A DNA stretch of 64,000 nucleotides from DASSLY01 sp035689185 (GTDB lineage Bacteria > Actinomycetota > Actinomycetes > Actinomycetales > Dermatophilaceae), in NCBI GenBank assembly GCA_035689185.1, contig DASSLY010000078.1, forward strand, positions 62,001 through 126,000, read 5' to 3'. Position numbers and translations under genes: made by a program. Position 1 is the first letter of the stretch. Each line of letters starts with the position of its first letter. Below the pieces are notes generated by a model. That model was not told where the DNA came from. It ran no database searches and saw nothing but the letters and a program-made list of their open reading frames with translations. Below, piece by piece: positions 26,640-35,075 of this stretch.

Positions 26640-27503
26640 ATCAATTGGGCGATGGCCAGCGACCTGGACCGCGTCGACCAGCACCGCAAGTCCAGCGAGT
26701 GGGTTGCCGGCCTGTGGCGGGCCGAGGACGCGAAACTACTCAAGCTCGACGCGAACTCCCGCTTCACCACCAACACCGGTGGCAGCAAGCTGCGGATGAC
26801 GAAGCCGTTCGTCGAGTACGACAACCAGCGGCACCTCCTCCTTGGTCTGCTGAACGGCTCACCGATCTTCGCAGTTGAGGCGTTGACCGACGGCGAGGTG
26901 CACGATCTCCGCGAGATCGGTCACCAGCTCACCGATAATGAGCGCGATATCGCCGCGGCGGCGACGGCGCTGCGGAACTGGCATCGGGAGTCGCAATGCT
27001 GCTCCCGATGCGGGACCAGAACCGTTGTGATCAACGGTGGATTCGCTCGCCACTGCCCAAACTGCGACCGTGAGCTGTTTCCCCGAACAGATCCGGCCGT
27101 GATTGTTGCCGTAGTGGACACCCGCGACAAGCTTCTGCTCGGGCGACAAGGACACTGGCCCGGAAACCGGGTTTCGGTACTGGCGGGCTTCGTCGAGGCG
27201 GGAGAGTCGCTCGAGCAGAGTATTCACCGCGAGATCGCCGAGGAGGTCGACGTCACGCTGTCCTCGGTGCGCTACTTCGGCAGCCAGCCGTGGCCGTTCC
27301 CGCGGTCGCTCATGGTGGGGTTTGCGGCCCGGGCGGCATCCACCGACATCTGCGTTGACGGCGATGAGATCGAGTTCGCGGACTGGTTCACCCGCGACCA
27401 GGTGCGGGCCCAGGTGGCGTCGGGAGAGCTCGGGCTACCCGGCCTGAGCTCGATAGCGTCTCGCCTGATAGCCGCCTGGCTGGATGGACGCCTCGAAATC
27501 TGA
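26637..27503 (+). CDS. nudC: NADH pyrophosphatase NudC
   Basis: A 288-residue Nudix enzyme. The zinc ribbon C122/C125/C140/C143 is followed by the Nudix box (184-206: GFVEAGE then REIAEEVDV) and the NADH-specific motif SQPWPFPRSLM (216-226). It hydrolyses NADH to NMNH and AMP and can remove NAD caps from RNA. In M. tuberculosis nudC (Rv3199c) also lies between adnB and the mrx1/uvrD2 pair. A 12-base sequence spanning the stop codon (cgaaatctgagc, 27494-27505) is repeated at 27508-27519. Confidence 0.95.
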   Translation: MINWAMASDLDRVDQHRKSSEWVAGLWRAEDAKLLKLDANSRFTTNTGGSKLRMTKPFVEYDNQRHLLLGLLNGSPIFAVEALTDGEVHDLREIGHQLTDNERDIAAAATALRNWHRESQCCSRCGTRTVVINGGFARHCPNCDRELFPRTDPAVIVAVVDTRDKLLLGRQGHWPGNRVSVLAGFVEAGESLEQSIHREIAEEVDVTLSSVRYFGSQPWPFPRSLMVGFAARAASTDICVDGDEIEFADWFTRDQVRAQVASGELGLPGLSSIASRLIAAWLDGRLEI

Positions 27504-27563
27504 GCACCGAAATCTGAGCCGGGGCGCACCGCGAAACGGCCTGTCAACCCCTGTCAGTCCCCA

Positions 27564-28067
27564 TCACGGCTTCTTTGTGATCATCTTCCCGTCGGGCCCA
27601 ACCACGTACCAGACACCGCCAACCGCTTGACCGGTGACGTCGCCCGGCGCCTTGTCCTTCTGCCACAGGTACAGCGGGAGTCCGTTGATGGTGACCTGCC
27701 TGGAGCCGTCATCCAAGGTGATGGTCCCCACCTTGCCGGTGACTCCTTCCACCGTGGGGGTGTCCTGGGTGGTGGTGATCGGCGGCCAGGCCGTCAGGCA
27801 GTCGCCCTTGCAGGCGCTCTTGCCCGAGTTGGCGGTGTCCTTGGTGAAGATGTAGGCGGTCATCTGCTCACCGGTCACCACGATTTTGCCGAGGCTGCTG
27901 TCTGCCACCATCAGGTCGACCGGCGCCGGCGTACTGGCGGCTGCGGATGACGCGGCTGAGCTGGGTGCTGGGGCGGGCTCCGCCTCCGGTGCGGCGGTGT
28001 CGCCACATGCCGACAGTGAGACAAGTGAGAATGACAAGGCGGTGAGAACGAGGAACCGGGCTTTCAT
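27564..28067 (-). CDS. Secreted-repeat lipoprotein (COG4315 type)
   Basis: A 167-residue exported protein. The signal peptide ends in lipobox L-S-A-C21, an Ala/Pro/Ser tether follows (24-50), and then come two copies of the 'secreted repeat' fold with the family phrases MTAYIFTKD, CKGDCLTAWPP, LPLYLWQKDKAPGDVTGQ and VGGVWYVV. The two Cys in CKGDC could form a disulfide or bind metal. Family members are often encoded with ECF sigma/anti-sigma pairs, as here, but the role is unknown. It is divergent from the sigma factor gene and shares a 190-base regulatory gap with it. Ribosome site GGGAGAG. Confidence 0.88.
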   Translation of the reverse strand: MKARFLVLTALSFSLVSLSACGDTAAPEAEPAPAPSSAASSAAASTPAPVDLMVADSSLGKIVVTGEQMTAYIFTKDTANSGKSACKGDCLTAWPPITTTQDTPTVEGVTGKVGTITLDDGSRQVTINGLPLYLWQKDKAPGDVTGQAVGGVWYVVGPDGKMITKKP

Positions 28068-28092
28068 GCGACTCTCCCATGCTGGTGGCGTC

Positions 28093-28142
28093 GCGTCGAG
28101 GTCGACGCAACTGCGAACTCTTCGCGTCGTGCAGGACGACGC
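28093..28142. promoter_or_regulatory. Two GCGTCG inverted repeats in the divergent promoter region
   Basis: GCGTCGA-gg-TCGACGC at 28093-28108 and GCGTCGT-gcagg-ACGACGC at 28124-28142. The half-sites are nearly the same and the repeats start 31 bases apart (three helical turns). They lie just upstream of the lipoprotein start and within reach of the sigma gene promoter, so they are candidate operators. Confidence 0.5.
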
Positions 28143-28256
28143 AAAGGCTCAGCCGGTTCAACGAGGTGCGGGATAATCCGAATTGAACTCGAACGGGTGC
28201 CGTCTCGTCCTGTAGAGGGCACAGTTGTTCGGACCGAGCGGGCATCGCGGAAGTTG

Positions 28257-28811
28257 ATGTCGCAGGTGAGTAGAGGTGTGCGACCGAGAGGTACCGGTGT
28301 GGCAGGCGATCAGAAGGAAGTGGCGTGGCAGAGCCTGCACGACCGGCATGCCGCGGAGCTTCGTCGTTTCGCGCTGCATCTGACACATGATCGGGAATGG
28401 GCTGAGGACGTCGTGCAGGAGGTAATGCTGAGGGCATGGAAGGACCCGCACCTGATGGATCGCGCCGACGGGCTCATCCGGGCGTGGCTGTTCACCGTCG
28501 CCCGACACCTCGTCGTCGACAAGTGGCGCAGTGCCAGTGCCCGGCACGAGTTCACCACCAGCGCCGAATTCGACCAGCCGACCTCGGATGAGTCCAGCGT
28601 CGTGCTGGACCGCTGGCTGATCGCCGAGGCGCTCAGCAGCCTCTCCGTCGAGCATCACGCGGTGATTGTCGCCGCCTACTACGAGGGCCGGCCGGTGTCG
28701 GATATCGCCGACCGACTGCACATTCCTGAAGGCACCGTGAAGTCGAGACTGCATTACGGCCTTCGCAGCCTGCGGCTCCTGCTCCAGGAGAAGGGGGTAA
28801 CGCGCTCATGA
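28257..28811 (+). CDS. ECF RNA polymerase sigma factor
   Basis: A group-4 sigma factor of about 185 residues. Region 2 (HDREWAEDVVQEVMLRAWKDP) and region 4 (LSVEHHAVIVAAYYEGRPVSDIADRLHIPEGTVKSRLHYGLRSL) are complete. The pattern resembles SigL-type factors. The start is uncertain: ATG 28257 has GGAAG nearby, GTG 28299 has GAGAGG eleven bases upstream, and GTG 28197 is also open. Its stop overlaps the anti-sigma start (ATGA). It probably transcribes its own operon and the divergent lipoprotein gene (inference from layout). Confidence 0.9.
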   Translation: MSQVSRGVRPRGTGVAGDQKEVAWQSLHDRHAAELRRFALHLTHDREWAEDVVQEVMLRAWKDPHLMDRADGLIRAWLFTVARHLVVDKWRSASARHEFTTSAEFDQPTSDESSVVLDRWLIAEALSSLSVEHHAVIVAAYYEGRPVSDIADRLHIPEGTVKSRLHYGLRSLRLLLQEKGVTRS

Positions 28812-29509
28812 GCGTGCCACGGGACCCCTATGCAGAGTGGGACGCCGCATACGTTCTCGGCGCGCTGTCCCCGATGGAGCGGCTGGACTTCGAGGAGCAC
28901 CTTTCCGGTTGCCCCGACTGCCAGGCGGCCATCGGTGATCTTGCCGGGATGCCGGGGCTACTGGCCCAGGTGCCCGGGGCAGACGTGCTGCGAGACCACG
29001 ACCCTGCCGACCTGCCACCGCTGGCTCCGGTGCCGGCTGCTGAGGACCTGACCCGGCCACCGCCGCAGCGTCGCTGGCGGGTCGCCGTCGCCGGGATTGC
29101 CGCCGGCCTGGTTCTCGGCACGCTCGGCGGTTTCCTTGCCGATGACCTCATTGGTGGTGATCAGCCGGTCGCCACGACGTCCGGCCCGGTCCGTGTGGCG
29201 TTCAGCCCGGTGGTGCCTACCTCGATCACCGCTGTTCTGGACATCGTGCCCGCCGGCGCGGCCACCGAACTGAAGGTGGAGTGCCAGTACGGCGGAGCGG
29301 CTGCCAAGCCCGATGAGCCGCCGCGAAACTACTCGATCTACGTGGTCGGCCGCGACGGCCGTGCAACCGAGGTGAAGACGTGGGCCGTGCATCCGAACAA
29401 GGTGATGCGACCCAGCGCAACCTCAGACCTGCCGGTCTCAGACATCGCGGCGGTCGAGATCCGGGCGACGATGTCGGGTCGTACGCTGCTGCGTGCCCAG
29501 GTGCACTGA
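28808..29509 (+). CDS. Zinc-binding anti-sigma factor, membrane bound
   Basis: A 233-residue protein. The N-terminal anti-sigma domain has the zinc motif H31-x3-C35-x2-C38 (HLSGCPDC); one membrane helix lies at about 91-110; the C-terminal half is an extracytoplasmic anti-sigma-K/RskA-type domain. ZAS-type factors hold their sigma until a redox or envelope signal. Neighbouring sigma and lipoprotein genes support this. The 161 bases to recD hold only a weak hairpin (29625-29645) and no gene. Confidence 0.92.
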   Translation: MSVPRDPYAEWDAAYVLGALSPMERLDFEEHLSGCPDCQAAIGDLAGMPGLLAQVPGADVLRDHDPADLPPLAPVPAAEDLTRPPPQRRWRVAVAGIAAGLVLGTLGGFLADDLIGGDQPVATTSGPVRVAFSPVVPTSITAVLDIVPAGAATELKVECQYGGAAAKPDEPPRNYSIYVVGRDGRATEVKTWAVHPNKVMRPSATSDLPVSDIAAVEIRATMSGRTLLRAQVH

Positions 29510-29670
29510 GCACAAGCCGAACGGTGGTCAGCATGGTGGCACCCACGGCGTCGAGGTCGCACCCCCTTCTTCGTCGCCGCGTGAGCACGGGATCCGGATC
29601 GATACCAGCCGGTGTCTCGAGCGCGGTACCCCGACCGCTACCGGGGACCGCTACCTGCGACCCTGGACGG

Positions 29671-31581
29671 CTACAGGCGACCGCGGAGACCGCTGGCTCG
29701 GTTGGCTGAGCGCATGATCGCGCGACGGATCGCCTCCTCACTGCCGAAGACCTGAACCTGCTCGGTTGCTCGGGTAAGTCCGGTGTACAACAGCTCACGG
29801 GTGAGCAGCGCCGAATCCGGCGGCGGGACGATGAATGAGACGGATCTGAACTGGCTTCCCTGAGCGCGGTGCACCGTCATGGCGTGCACGGTTTGAACCG
29901 CATCCAACCGCGCGGGCGACAGCAGTACTGGTTCCCCTCCTCGCGCGAAGGCTGCCCGGATGCCGCGATCGGTCTCGACCACGACGCCGGTGTCACCGTT
30001 GTACAGCCCGAGCTCGTAGTCGTTGGCTGTGACCAGCAAGGGGCGGCCGGCGTACCACTCGCCGTCCTCCCCATAGCCCGGGATCGCCGCAGCCAGCCAC
30101 CGTTCGATCTCCAGCGTCCACCGGGCCACGCCGTATGGCCCGCGCCGGTGCGCACAGAGCAGCCGATGCTCATCCAGCGCACTGAGCGCTCCCCCTACGT
30201 CACCGGCTCGTCCCGCGTCAAGGAGCCGCCGGGCTGCGCTGGTGGTCTGGAGGCTTAGGTTGTCCAAGCCCCCCGGCATGGCTGACTCCACATCAATCTC
30301 GCTGAAAGTGAGGTCGCTGGCCCCCGATCGAAGAATGTCGATCGCGGCGTCGGCGTCACTCGCGCGGACCGCGCGGGCCAGCTCACCGATGGCGCCAGCG
30401 AATCGCCAGGTATGGGTCAGCTGCACGACGCCGTTGGTCGGCACCTCCTCGCCGTCCAACGGGGCGTCACTGATGCCGGCGGCGGCAGGGTGAACCGGCT
30501 CGGAGGCACCTGTGTGAACCAGCTCAGAAGCGGCTGTCGCGGCCGCGATGTCGGCCAGCACCGCACCCGCCTCCACCGACGACAGCTGATCGGGGTCGCC
30601 CACGAGCACCAGCCGGGCCGTCGGCCGGACAGCCTCCAACAAGCGCGCCATCATCGTCAACGACACCATCGACATCTCGTCCACCACGACGACGTCGTAG
30701 GGAAGGTGATTGCGCGCGTTGTGCTTGAATCGGCCGCGACGCCCGGGCTGCCAGCCCAGCAGCCGGTGCAGGGTTGCCGAAGTCAGCGATCCCAGCCGTT
30801 CCTGATCCTGCGTGCCCAGATGCAGGCTTGCGGACCGGACCGCCTCCTCCAAGCGGGCGGCGGCCTTGCCGGTCGGGGCGGCGAGAGCGATCCGCACCGG
30901 CTCGCCTGGCTGGTCCCGGAGCAAAGCAAGCAACCGGGCGACCGTGGTCGTCTTACCGGTGCCCGGGCCGCCGGCCAGCACACTCACCCGGCCGAGAGCA
31001 CCAACGGCTGCGGCCAACCGCTGACGGTCGGGCTCGCCCTCTTCCAGGCCCTTCCGGTCGAACAAGCGATCCAGCGCCGCCGCGAGCCGAGGACGGTCGA
31101 CTAGCGGCGGGGGCGAGGCGCGCCGATCGGTCAGCTGGACGCGGACCAGCTCCTCCTGCCGCCAGTAGCGTTCCAGGTACAGCAAGCCGTGAGCGTGCCG
31201 GAGTGGCCGGCCCGGCGGGCCGTTGGGGCCGATGGACACCAACGGGCTGCGGTCGCAGGCCTCTTGCCATTCTTCCGCGGCCGGCCACGGCAGGGCAGAT
31301 GCGTCGATCGCCGCCTCCCACTCCTCGAAGACCGTCGTGTGCACGGTCTTGAGGTCGATGCAGACGGAGCCCGCCCGCAGGGCTCGGACTGTCAGCGCCA
31401 GCGCCAGCTGCACCAGCTCGTTGGGTTCCCGACCGATCCGACACACGCTCATCGCGGTATGAACGTCGGCGAGGCCCAGCACGCCCGCCTCGGAAAACAC
31501 CCGCAGGAGTCCTGTCGCGCTCTGCGGGAGCAAGGTCGGCGCCTGCCATCCGTTCATCGGGGCACCAGCCGCAACGGTCAC
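29671..31581 (-). CDS. recD: RecD, SF1B helicase subunit of RecBCD
   Basis: A 636-residue protein. N-terminal RecBC-interaction region, then the SF1B motor: Walker A GGPGTGKT (204-211), motif II VVVDEMSMVS, motif III LVGDPDQLSSVEAG, and C-terminal MTVHRAQGSQFRSV with LLYTGLTRA. It is the 5'-3' motor of RecBCD. The GTG start overlaps the recB stop (GTGA), so it is last of the recC-recB-recD operon. An Ala/Thr/Glu-rich insertion near residues 350-385 is not typical but lies in a surface loop. Confidence 0.95.
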   Translation of the reverse strand: MTVAAGAPMNGWQAPTLLPQSATGLLRVFSEAGVLGLADVHTAMSVCRIGREPNELVQLALALTVRALRAGSVCIDLKTVHTTVFEEWEAAIDASALPWPAAEEWQEACDRSPLVSIGPNGPPGRPLRHAHGLLYLERYWRQEELVRVQLTDRRASPPPLVDRPRLAAALDRLFDRKGLEEGEPDRQRLAAAVGALGRVSVLAGGPGTGKTTTVARLLALLRDQPGEPVRIALAAPTGKAAARLEEAVRSASLHLGTQDQERLGSLTSATLHRLLGWQPGRRGRFKHNARNHLPYDVVVVDEMSMVSLTMMARLLEAVRPTARLVLVGDPDQLSSVEAGAVLADIAAATAASELVHTGASEPVHPAAAGISDAPLDGEEVPTNGVVQLTHTWRFAGAIGELARAVRASDADAAIDILRSGASDLTFSEIDVESAMPGGLDNLSLQTTSAARRLLDAGRAGDVGGALSALDEHRLLCAHRRGPYGVARWTLEIERWLAAAIPGYGEDGEWYAGRPLLVTANDYELGLYNGDTGVVVETDRGIRAAFARGGEPVLLSPARLDAVQTVHAMTVHRAQGSQFRSVSFIVPPPDSALLTRELLYTGLTRATEQVQVFGSEEAIRRAIMRSANRASGLRGRL

Positions 31582-34500
31582 GGCCGTACCCCGTCGAGCA
31601 GATCGGACAGCTCCACGATCAACTGCGCCGGCGGCAACCAGCTGAACACGCCACAGGGCACGTCGTCGACCACCGGTGTACTGGCGCCGGCCATGCCACG
31701 CACGAACAGGTACAGAACGCCGCCGAGGTGCTGCGTCGGGTCGTAGCCAGGTTGTCGCCAGCGGAGCATTCGGTGCACGGCGACCGCGTACAAAAGCGCC
31801 TGCAAGGGATAGTGCGCGTGGATCATCGCCTCCACCAGCCGTGGTGGGGAATAGCGACCGACCGTCAGCACCTCGCCGCCGAAATCCGCCAGCCAGTTCG
31901 TCTTGTAGTCGACCACCAGGTAACGGGGGTTGCCGTCGCCGTCAGGCACCCGAAGCACGGCGTCGATGCTGCCAGTCAGATAACCGCGGAGCGATTGCTC
32001 CGCCAGGGCAGGATGCCGCAGCTGATCCGCGTACGGAGACAGCGGGGCATCCGCAGCGATGTGCTGGCGCAGCAACGGACGGAGATCACCGAGAGTGATC
32101 TCAGCGCCGGGCTGGTCACCGCCGGCGAGTGGTAGCTCGAAGCTCAGCTCCGGCAGCCGGTCCTGGCTGCCGATGTCGCACAGCCGCCGCTGACCGGCCA
32201 GCGGACCGAGCGGTGTGAGGTACGCCGGATGGAGTCCGGCTGCCAGCGCCTCAGCCGTCATTGCCCCTGGCTCGGAGCGGCTGAGCACATCGGCCGCGGC
32301 GGACCTCAACGCGCCCAGCAGGTCCGGGCTCTGAGGGTCCACGGCCTCGAAGATGGCATGCACCGCCGTGCCGAAGGTGGTGCCACTGGGAAGGTCGGCC
32401 ATCGGCGAGACCTGGTCCATTCCGGCGGTGGCGGCCGGTTCGGTCTCCGAACCGGCCGGCACCGCGGATGCGACATGCGACTCGTCGTCCTCCTTCGCCG
32501 GCTCGGCCTCGCTACCCACTGCGGTCTCGGACAGGTCAAGTCCGTGCACGGCCGCGGTCAGGGCCGAGTAGGAGGTTCGCCGCCAGGCAAGGTCGAGGGT
32601 CCGGTCAAAGATCTCAGCGCGCAGCCGGGGGCTGGTGTTTCTGCGCTCCTGCCACCGCTGCGGGGCTCGTCCACCCATGGTCTCGAGCGAGAAGCCTTGG
32701 TTCAGGTGCGTGCACGAGAACGGGTCGTCCCGAACCGGATAGCGAAGATCGGGTTGCGCACCGGCACTGTGCGGACCCTGGAGGAACCGGTGCAACGCAG
32801 AAGACTCGGTATTGCGGGACGGAGCCCACCAGGTGACCAGCTGGCACTGCGCACGCGTCAGCGCGACATACATCAGCCGGAGTTCCTCGCCCGCTTCCTC
32901 GCGTCGACAGGCTGCCAGCCGCTCGGCCCGGCCCTGTCCGGTCACCCCGCCGACGTCGAGCACCCGGGTGGAGATCCCGCCGGTCTCCTCCGGTAGGCTG
33001 TGCAGCCGGAGAGTGCCGCCTTCATCGGAGCTGGCGGGTCGGTCCCATGCCTCCGGCAGGTAGACGATCGGGAACTCCAAGCCCTTGCTGCGGTGCACGG
33101 TGAGAATCTGGACAGAGGCCGCATCGGTTTCCAGGCGTCGGGTGCTGTCGGTCATTGCGTTACGGCGTGCTTCGCCCATCCGGTCCCGCAGCCACTCGAT
33201 CAGGGCATTTGCGCCCAGGCGTTCCGACACCATGGCTGCGTGCAGGCTTTGGCCGATGTGCCGCAGGTCGGTCAGACGGCGCTCGCCGTCGGACTCGCTC
33301 AGCAGCCGCTCGGCGAGCGCTGTGTCGGCGGTGATCGCCTCGAGCAGGGGGGCCACCCCCTTGCCAGCCAGCACGCGGCTCCACCAGCGCACCCGCTGAG
33401 ACAGTTGGGACAGATCCTCCTCGTCGGCCGCCGCCAGGCGGCCGAAAGACCAGCCGAGGAAGTTGGTCAAGGCGGCCTGCCGCACCGCCGACTGCCTCGG
33501 CTGCTCAAGCGCGGTCAGCAAGGTCAGCCACTGGCGAGCCATGTCGGAGGCGAACACGCTCGAAGCGCCGATCAGCACCGCAGGCACACCGGCTGCTGCC
33601 AGCGCGTCTCGGATCGCCTCGCCGCGTTCGTTCCGCCGTACCAGCACCGCGATGTCCGACGGGACGATGCGGCGTAGCTTTCCGGCCAGCTCAAGCTGCA
33701 GACCGCAGTTCAGCACCGTCGTGATATCGGCGACCAGATCCTCGACGATCGCCGGACGCAGCGCCGAAACGAACGGAAGCCGCTCCAGCTCAGGGTCGTA
33801 TCGCTCCACCCGCAGCCGAAACGGTGTCGTCAAGCTGTTCACAGATGGCCGTCCACCAGCGGCGCTGCTCCCCTCCTGCGAACCGGCATTGCCCGGCCCG
33901 AGCAGCCGCCGTTGACAGTGATGGGCCGTCACCGGCCGGACGGCGATGCGGGGATCACCCAGCGCCGCACTGCCGACAAGCGCCTCGACCGCCTCGATGA
34001 GAGCCTGGTCACTGCGCCAGTTCGTCGACAGGGTAAAGACGTTGTCGGCGTCCTCCACGGCATCCAGATAGCTCAGCACGTCAGCGCCTCGGAACGCATA
34101 GATCGCCTGCTTGGGATCCCCGATCAGGATGAGGGTGGCATGCCCGTGGAACGCCCTCCTCAGAATCTCCCACTGCACCGGGTCGGTGTCTTGGAACTCA
34201 TCGACCAGCACGATCCGGTAGCGGGCGCGGAGCCGCTCGGCCGCCGCATCGCCATAGACGGGGTCAGCCAGCGAGTCACGCAGCCGCGTCAGCATGTCGT
34301 CATAGGTGAACAGCCGACCGAGGACCTTGCGCCGCCGTACCTCGTCTCGGATCTCCTGAGCGAGCCCGATGCGTTCAGCAGATGAATCTCTGACGGTGTC
34401 CGGGGCCGGCTGGGGGACCAGCGGTGCATGGTCTGCGACGACGACGTCCTCGGCGAGCCGTAGCGCATCGTCGTAACTCATCGGCGGGGGTCGGTCCCCG

Positions 34501-35075
34501 TTGGCGTAGCGGCGCAGGTAGACGTCGCTGGCCACCTCGCGGGTCAGCTCGGTGAGGTGCTCAACGAACACCGCGTGGGGTTCCTTGTTGCCTAGCACCC
34601 CCAGGCCGTCAAGCATGTGCAGGCAGAACTCGTGGGTCGTCGCGATGGTTGCCGCATCGAAGTCGCTGAGGGCACGCAGAATTCTGCGGTGGCGGAGGGT
34701 GAGGATGTCGATGTCGCCCGTGCACAGCAGTTGCTGAACCTCGTCGCCGGTCGGTGCGGGGTCATGGTGCCTCGGCTCATGGTGGTTGGCGTCGTGCTGC
34801 TCGGGCGAGCAGCGCTGGGCCAACGCCCGCTCGAGGTTGACCAGCCGCTCGCGGACTCTGGTGCGAAGCTCGTTGGTGGCCATCCGGCCGAAGGTGACCA
34901 GCATCAGCTGGTCCAAGGTTGCACCGCCCTCGGCGATGTAGCGGGCAGCGAGCGCCGCAATGGTGAACGTCTTCCCGGTGCCCGCGCTCGCCTCGAGCAC
35001 GGTCGTGCCGGTCGGCAGGTCGGCGGACAGCCTGAAAGCGTCCCGATGGCCAAGACTCGAGACGGTATCGGTCAT
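31578..35075 (-). CDS. recB: RecB, helicase-nuclease subunit of RecBCD
   Basis: An 1165-residue protein, near the usual 1100-1200. SF1A motor with Walker A ASAGTGKT (29-36), motif II VLVDEFQDTDPVQW, QAIYAFRGADV and LTVHRSKGLEFPIVYLPE. The C-terminal nuclease domain shows VVDYKTNW and the following LQALLYAVAVHRML. It unwinds 3'-5' and cuts DNA until Chi or its equivalent. The ATG at 35075 overlaps the recC stop; a longer in-frame reading would lie within recC. Confidence 0.95.
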   Translation of the reverse strand: MTDTVSSLGHRDAFRLSADLPTGTTVLEASAGTGKTFTIAALAARYIAEGGATLDQLMLVTFGRMATNELRTRVRERLVNLERALAQRCSPEQHDANHHEPRHHDPAPTGDEVQQLLCTGDIDILTLRHRRILRALSDFDAATIATTHEFCLHMLDGLGVLGNKEPHAVFVEHLTELTREVASDVYLRRYANGDRPPPMSYDDALRLAEDVVVADHAPLVPQPAPDTVRDSSAERIGLAQEIRDEVRRRKVLGRLFTYDDMLTRLRDSLADPVYGDAAAERLRARYRIVLVDEFQDTDPVQWEILRRAFHGHATLILIGDPKQAIYAFRGADVLSYLDAVEDADNVFTLSTNWRSDQALIEAVEALVGSAALGDPRIAVRPVTAHHCQRRLLGPGNAGSQEGSSAAGGRPSVNSLTTPFRLRVERYDPELERLPFVSALRPAIVEDLVADITTVLNCGLQLELAGKLRRIVPSDIAVLVRRNERGEAIRDALAAAGVPAVLIGASSVFASDMARQWLTLLTALEQPRQSAVRQAALTNFLGWSFGRLAAADEEDLSQLSQRVRWWSRVLAGKGVAPLLEAITADTALAERLLSESDGERRLTDLRHIGQSLHAAMVSERLGANALIEWLRDRMGEARRNAMTDSTRRLETDAASVQILTVHRSKGLEFPIVYLPEAWDRPASSDEGGTLRLHSLPEETGGISTRVLDVGGVTGQGRAERLAACRREEAGEELRLMYVALTRAQCQLVTWWAPSRNTESSALHRFLQGPHSAGAQPDLRYPVRDDPFSCTHLNQGFSLETMGGRAPQRWQERRNTSPRLRAEIFDRTLDLAWRRTSYSALTAAVHGLDLSETAVGSEAEPAKEDDESHVASAVPAGSETEPAATAGMDQVSPMADLPSGTTFGTAVHAIFEAVDPQSPDLLGALRSAAADVLSRSEPGAMTAEALAAGLHPAYLTPLGPLAGQRRLCDIGSQDRLPELSFELPLAGGDQPGAEITLGDLRPLLRQHIAADAPLSPYADQLRHPALAEQSLRGYLTGSIDAVLRVPDGDGNPRYLVVDYKTNWLADFGGEVLTVGRYSPPRLVEAMIHAHYPLQALLYAVAVHRMLRWRQPGYDPTQHLGGVLYLFVRGMAGASTPVVDDVPCGVFSWLPPAQLIVELSDLLDGVRP

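Noticed and set aside
27494..27519. 12-base duplication at the nudC stop codon as a regulatory element
   Set aside because: It is a single short duplication in a 60-base convergent gap and most likely arose by slippage.
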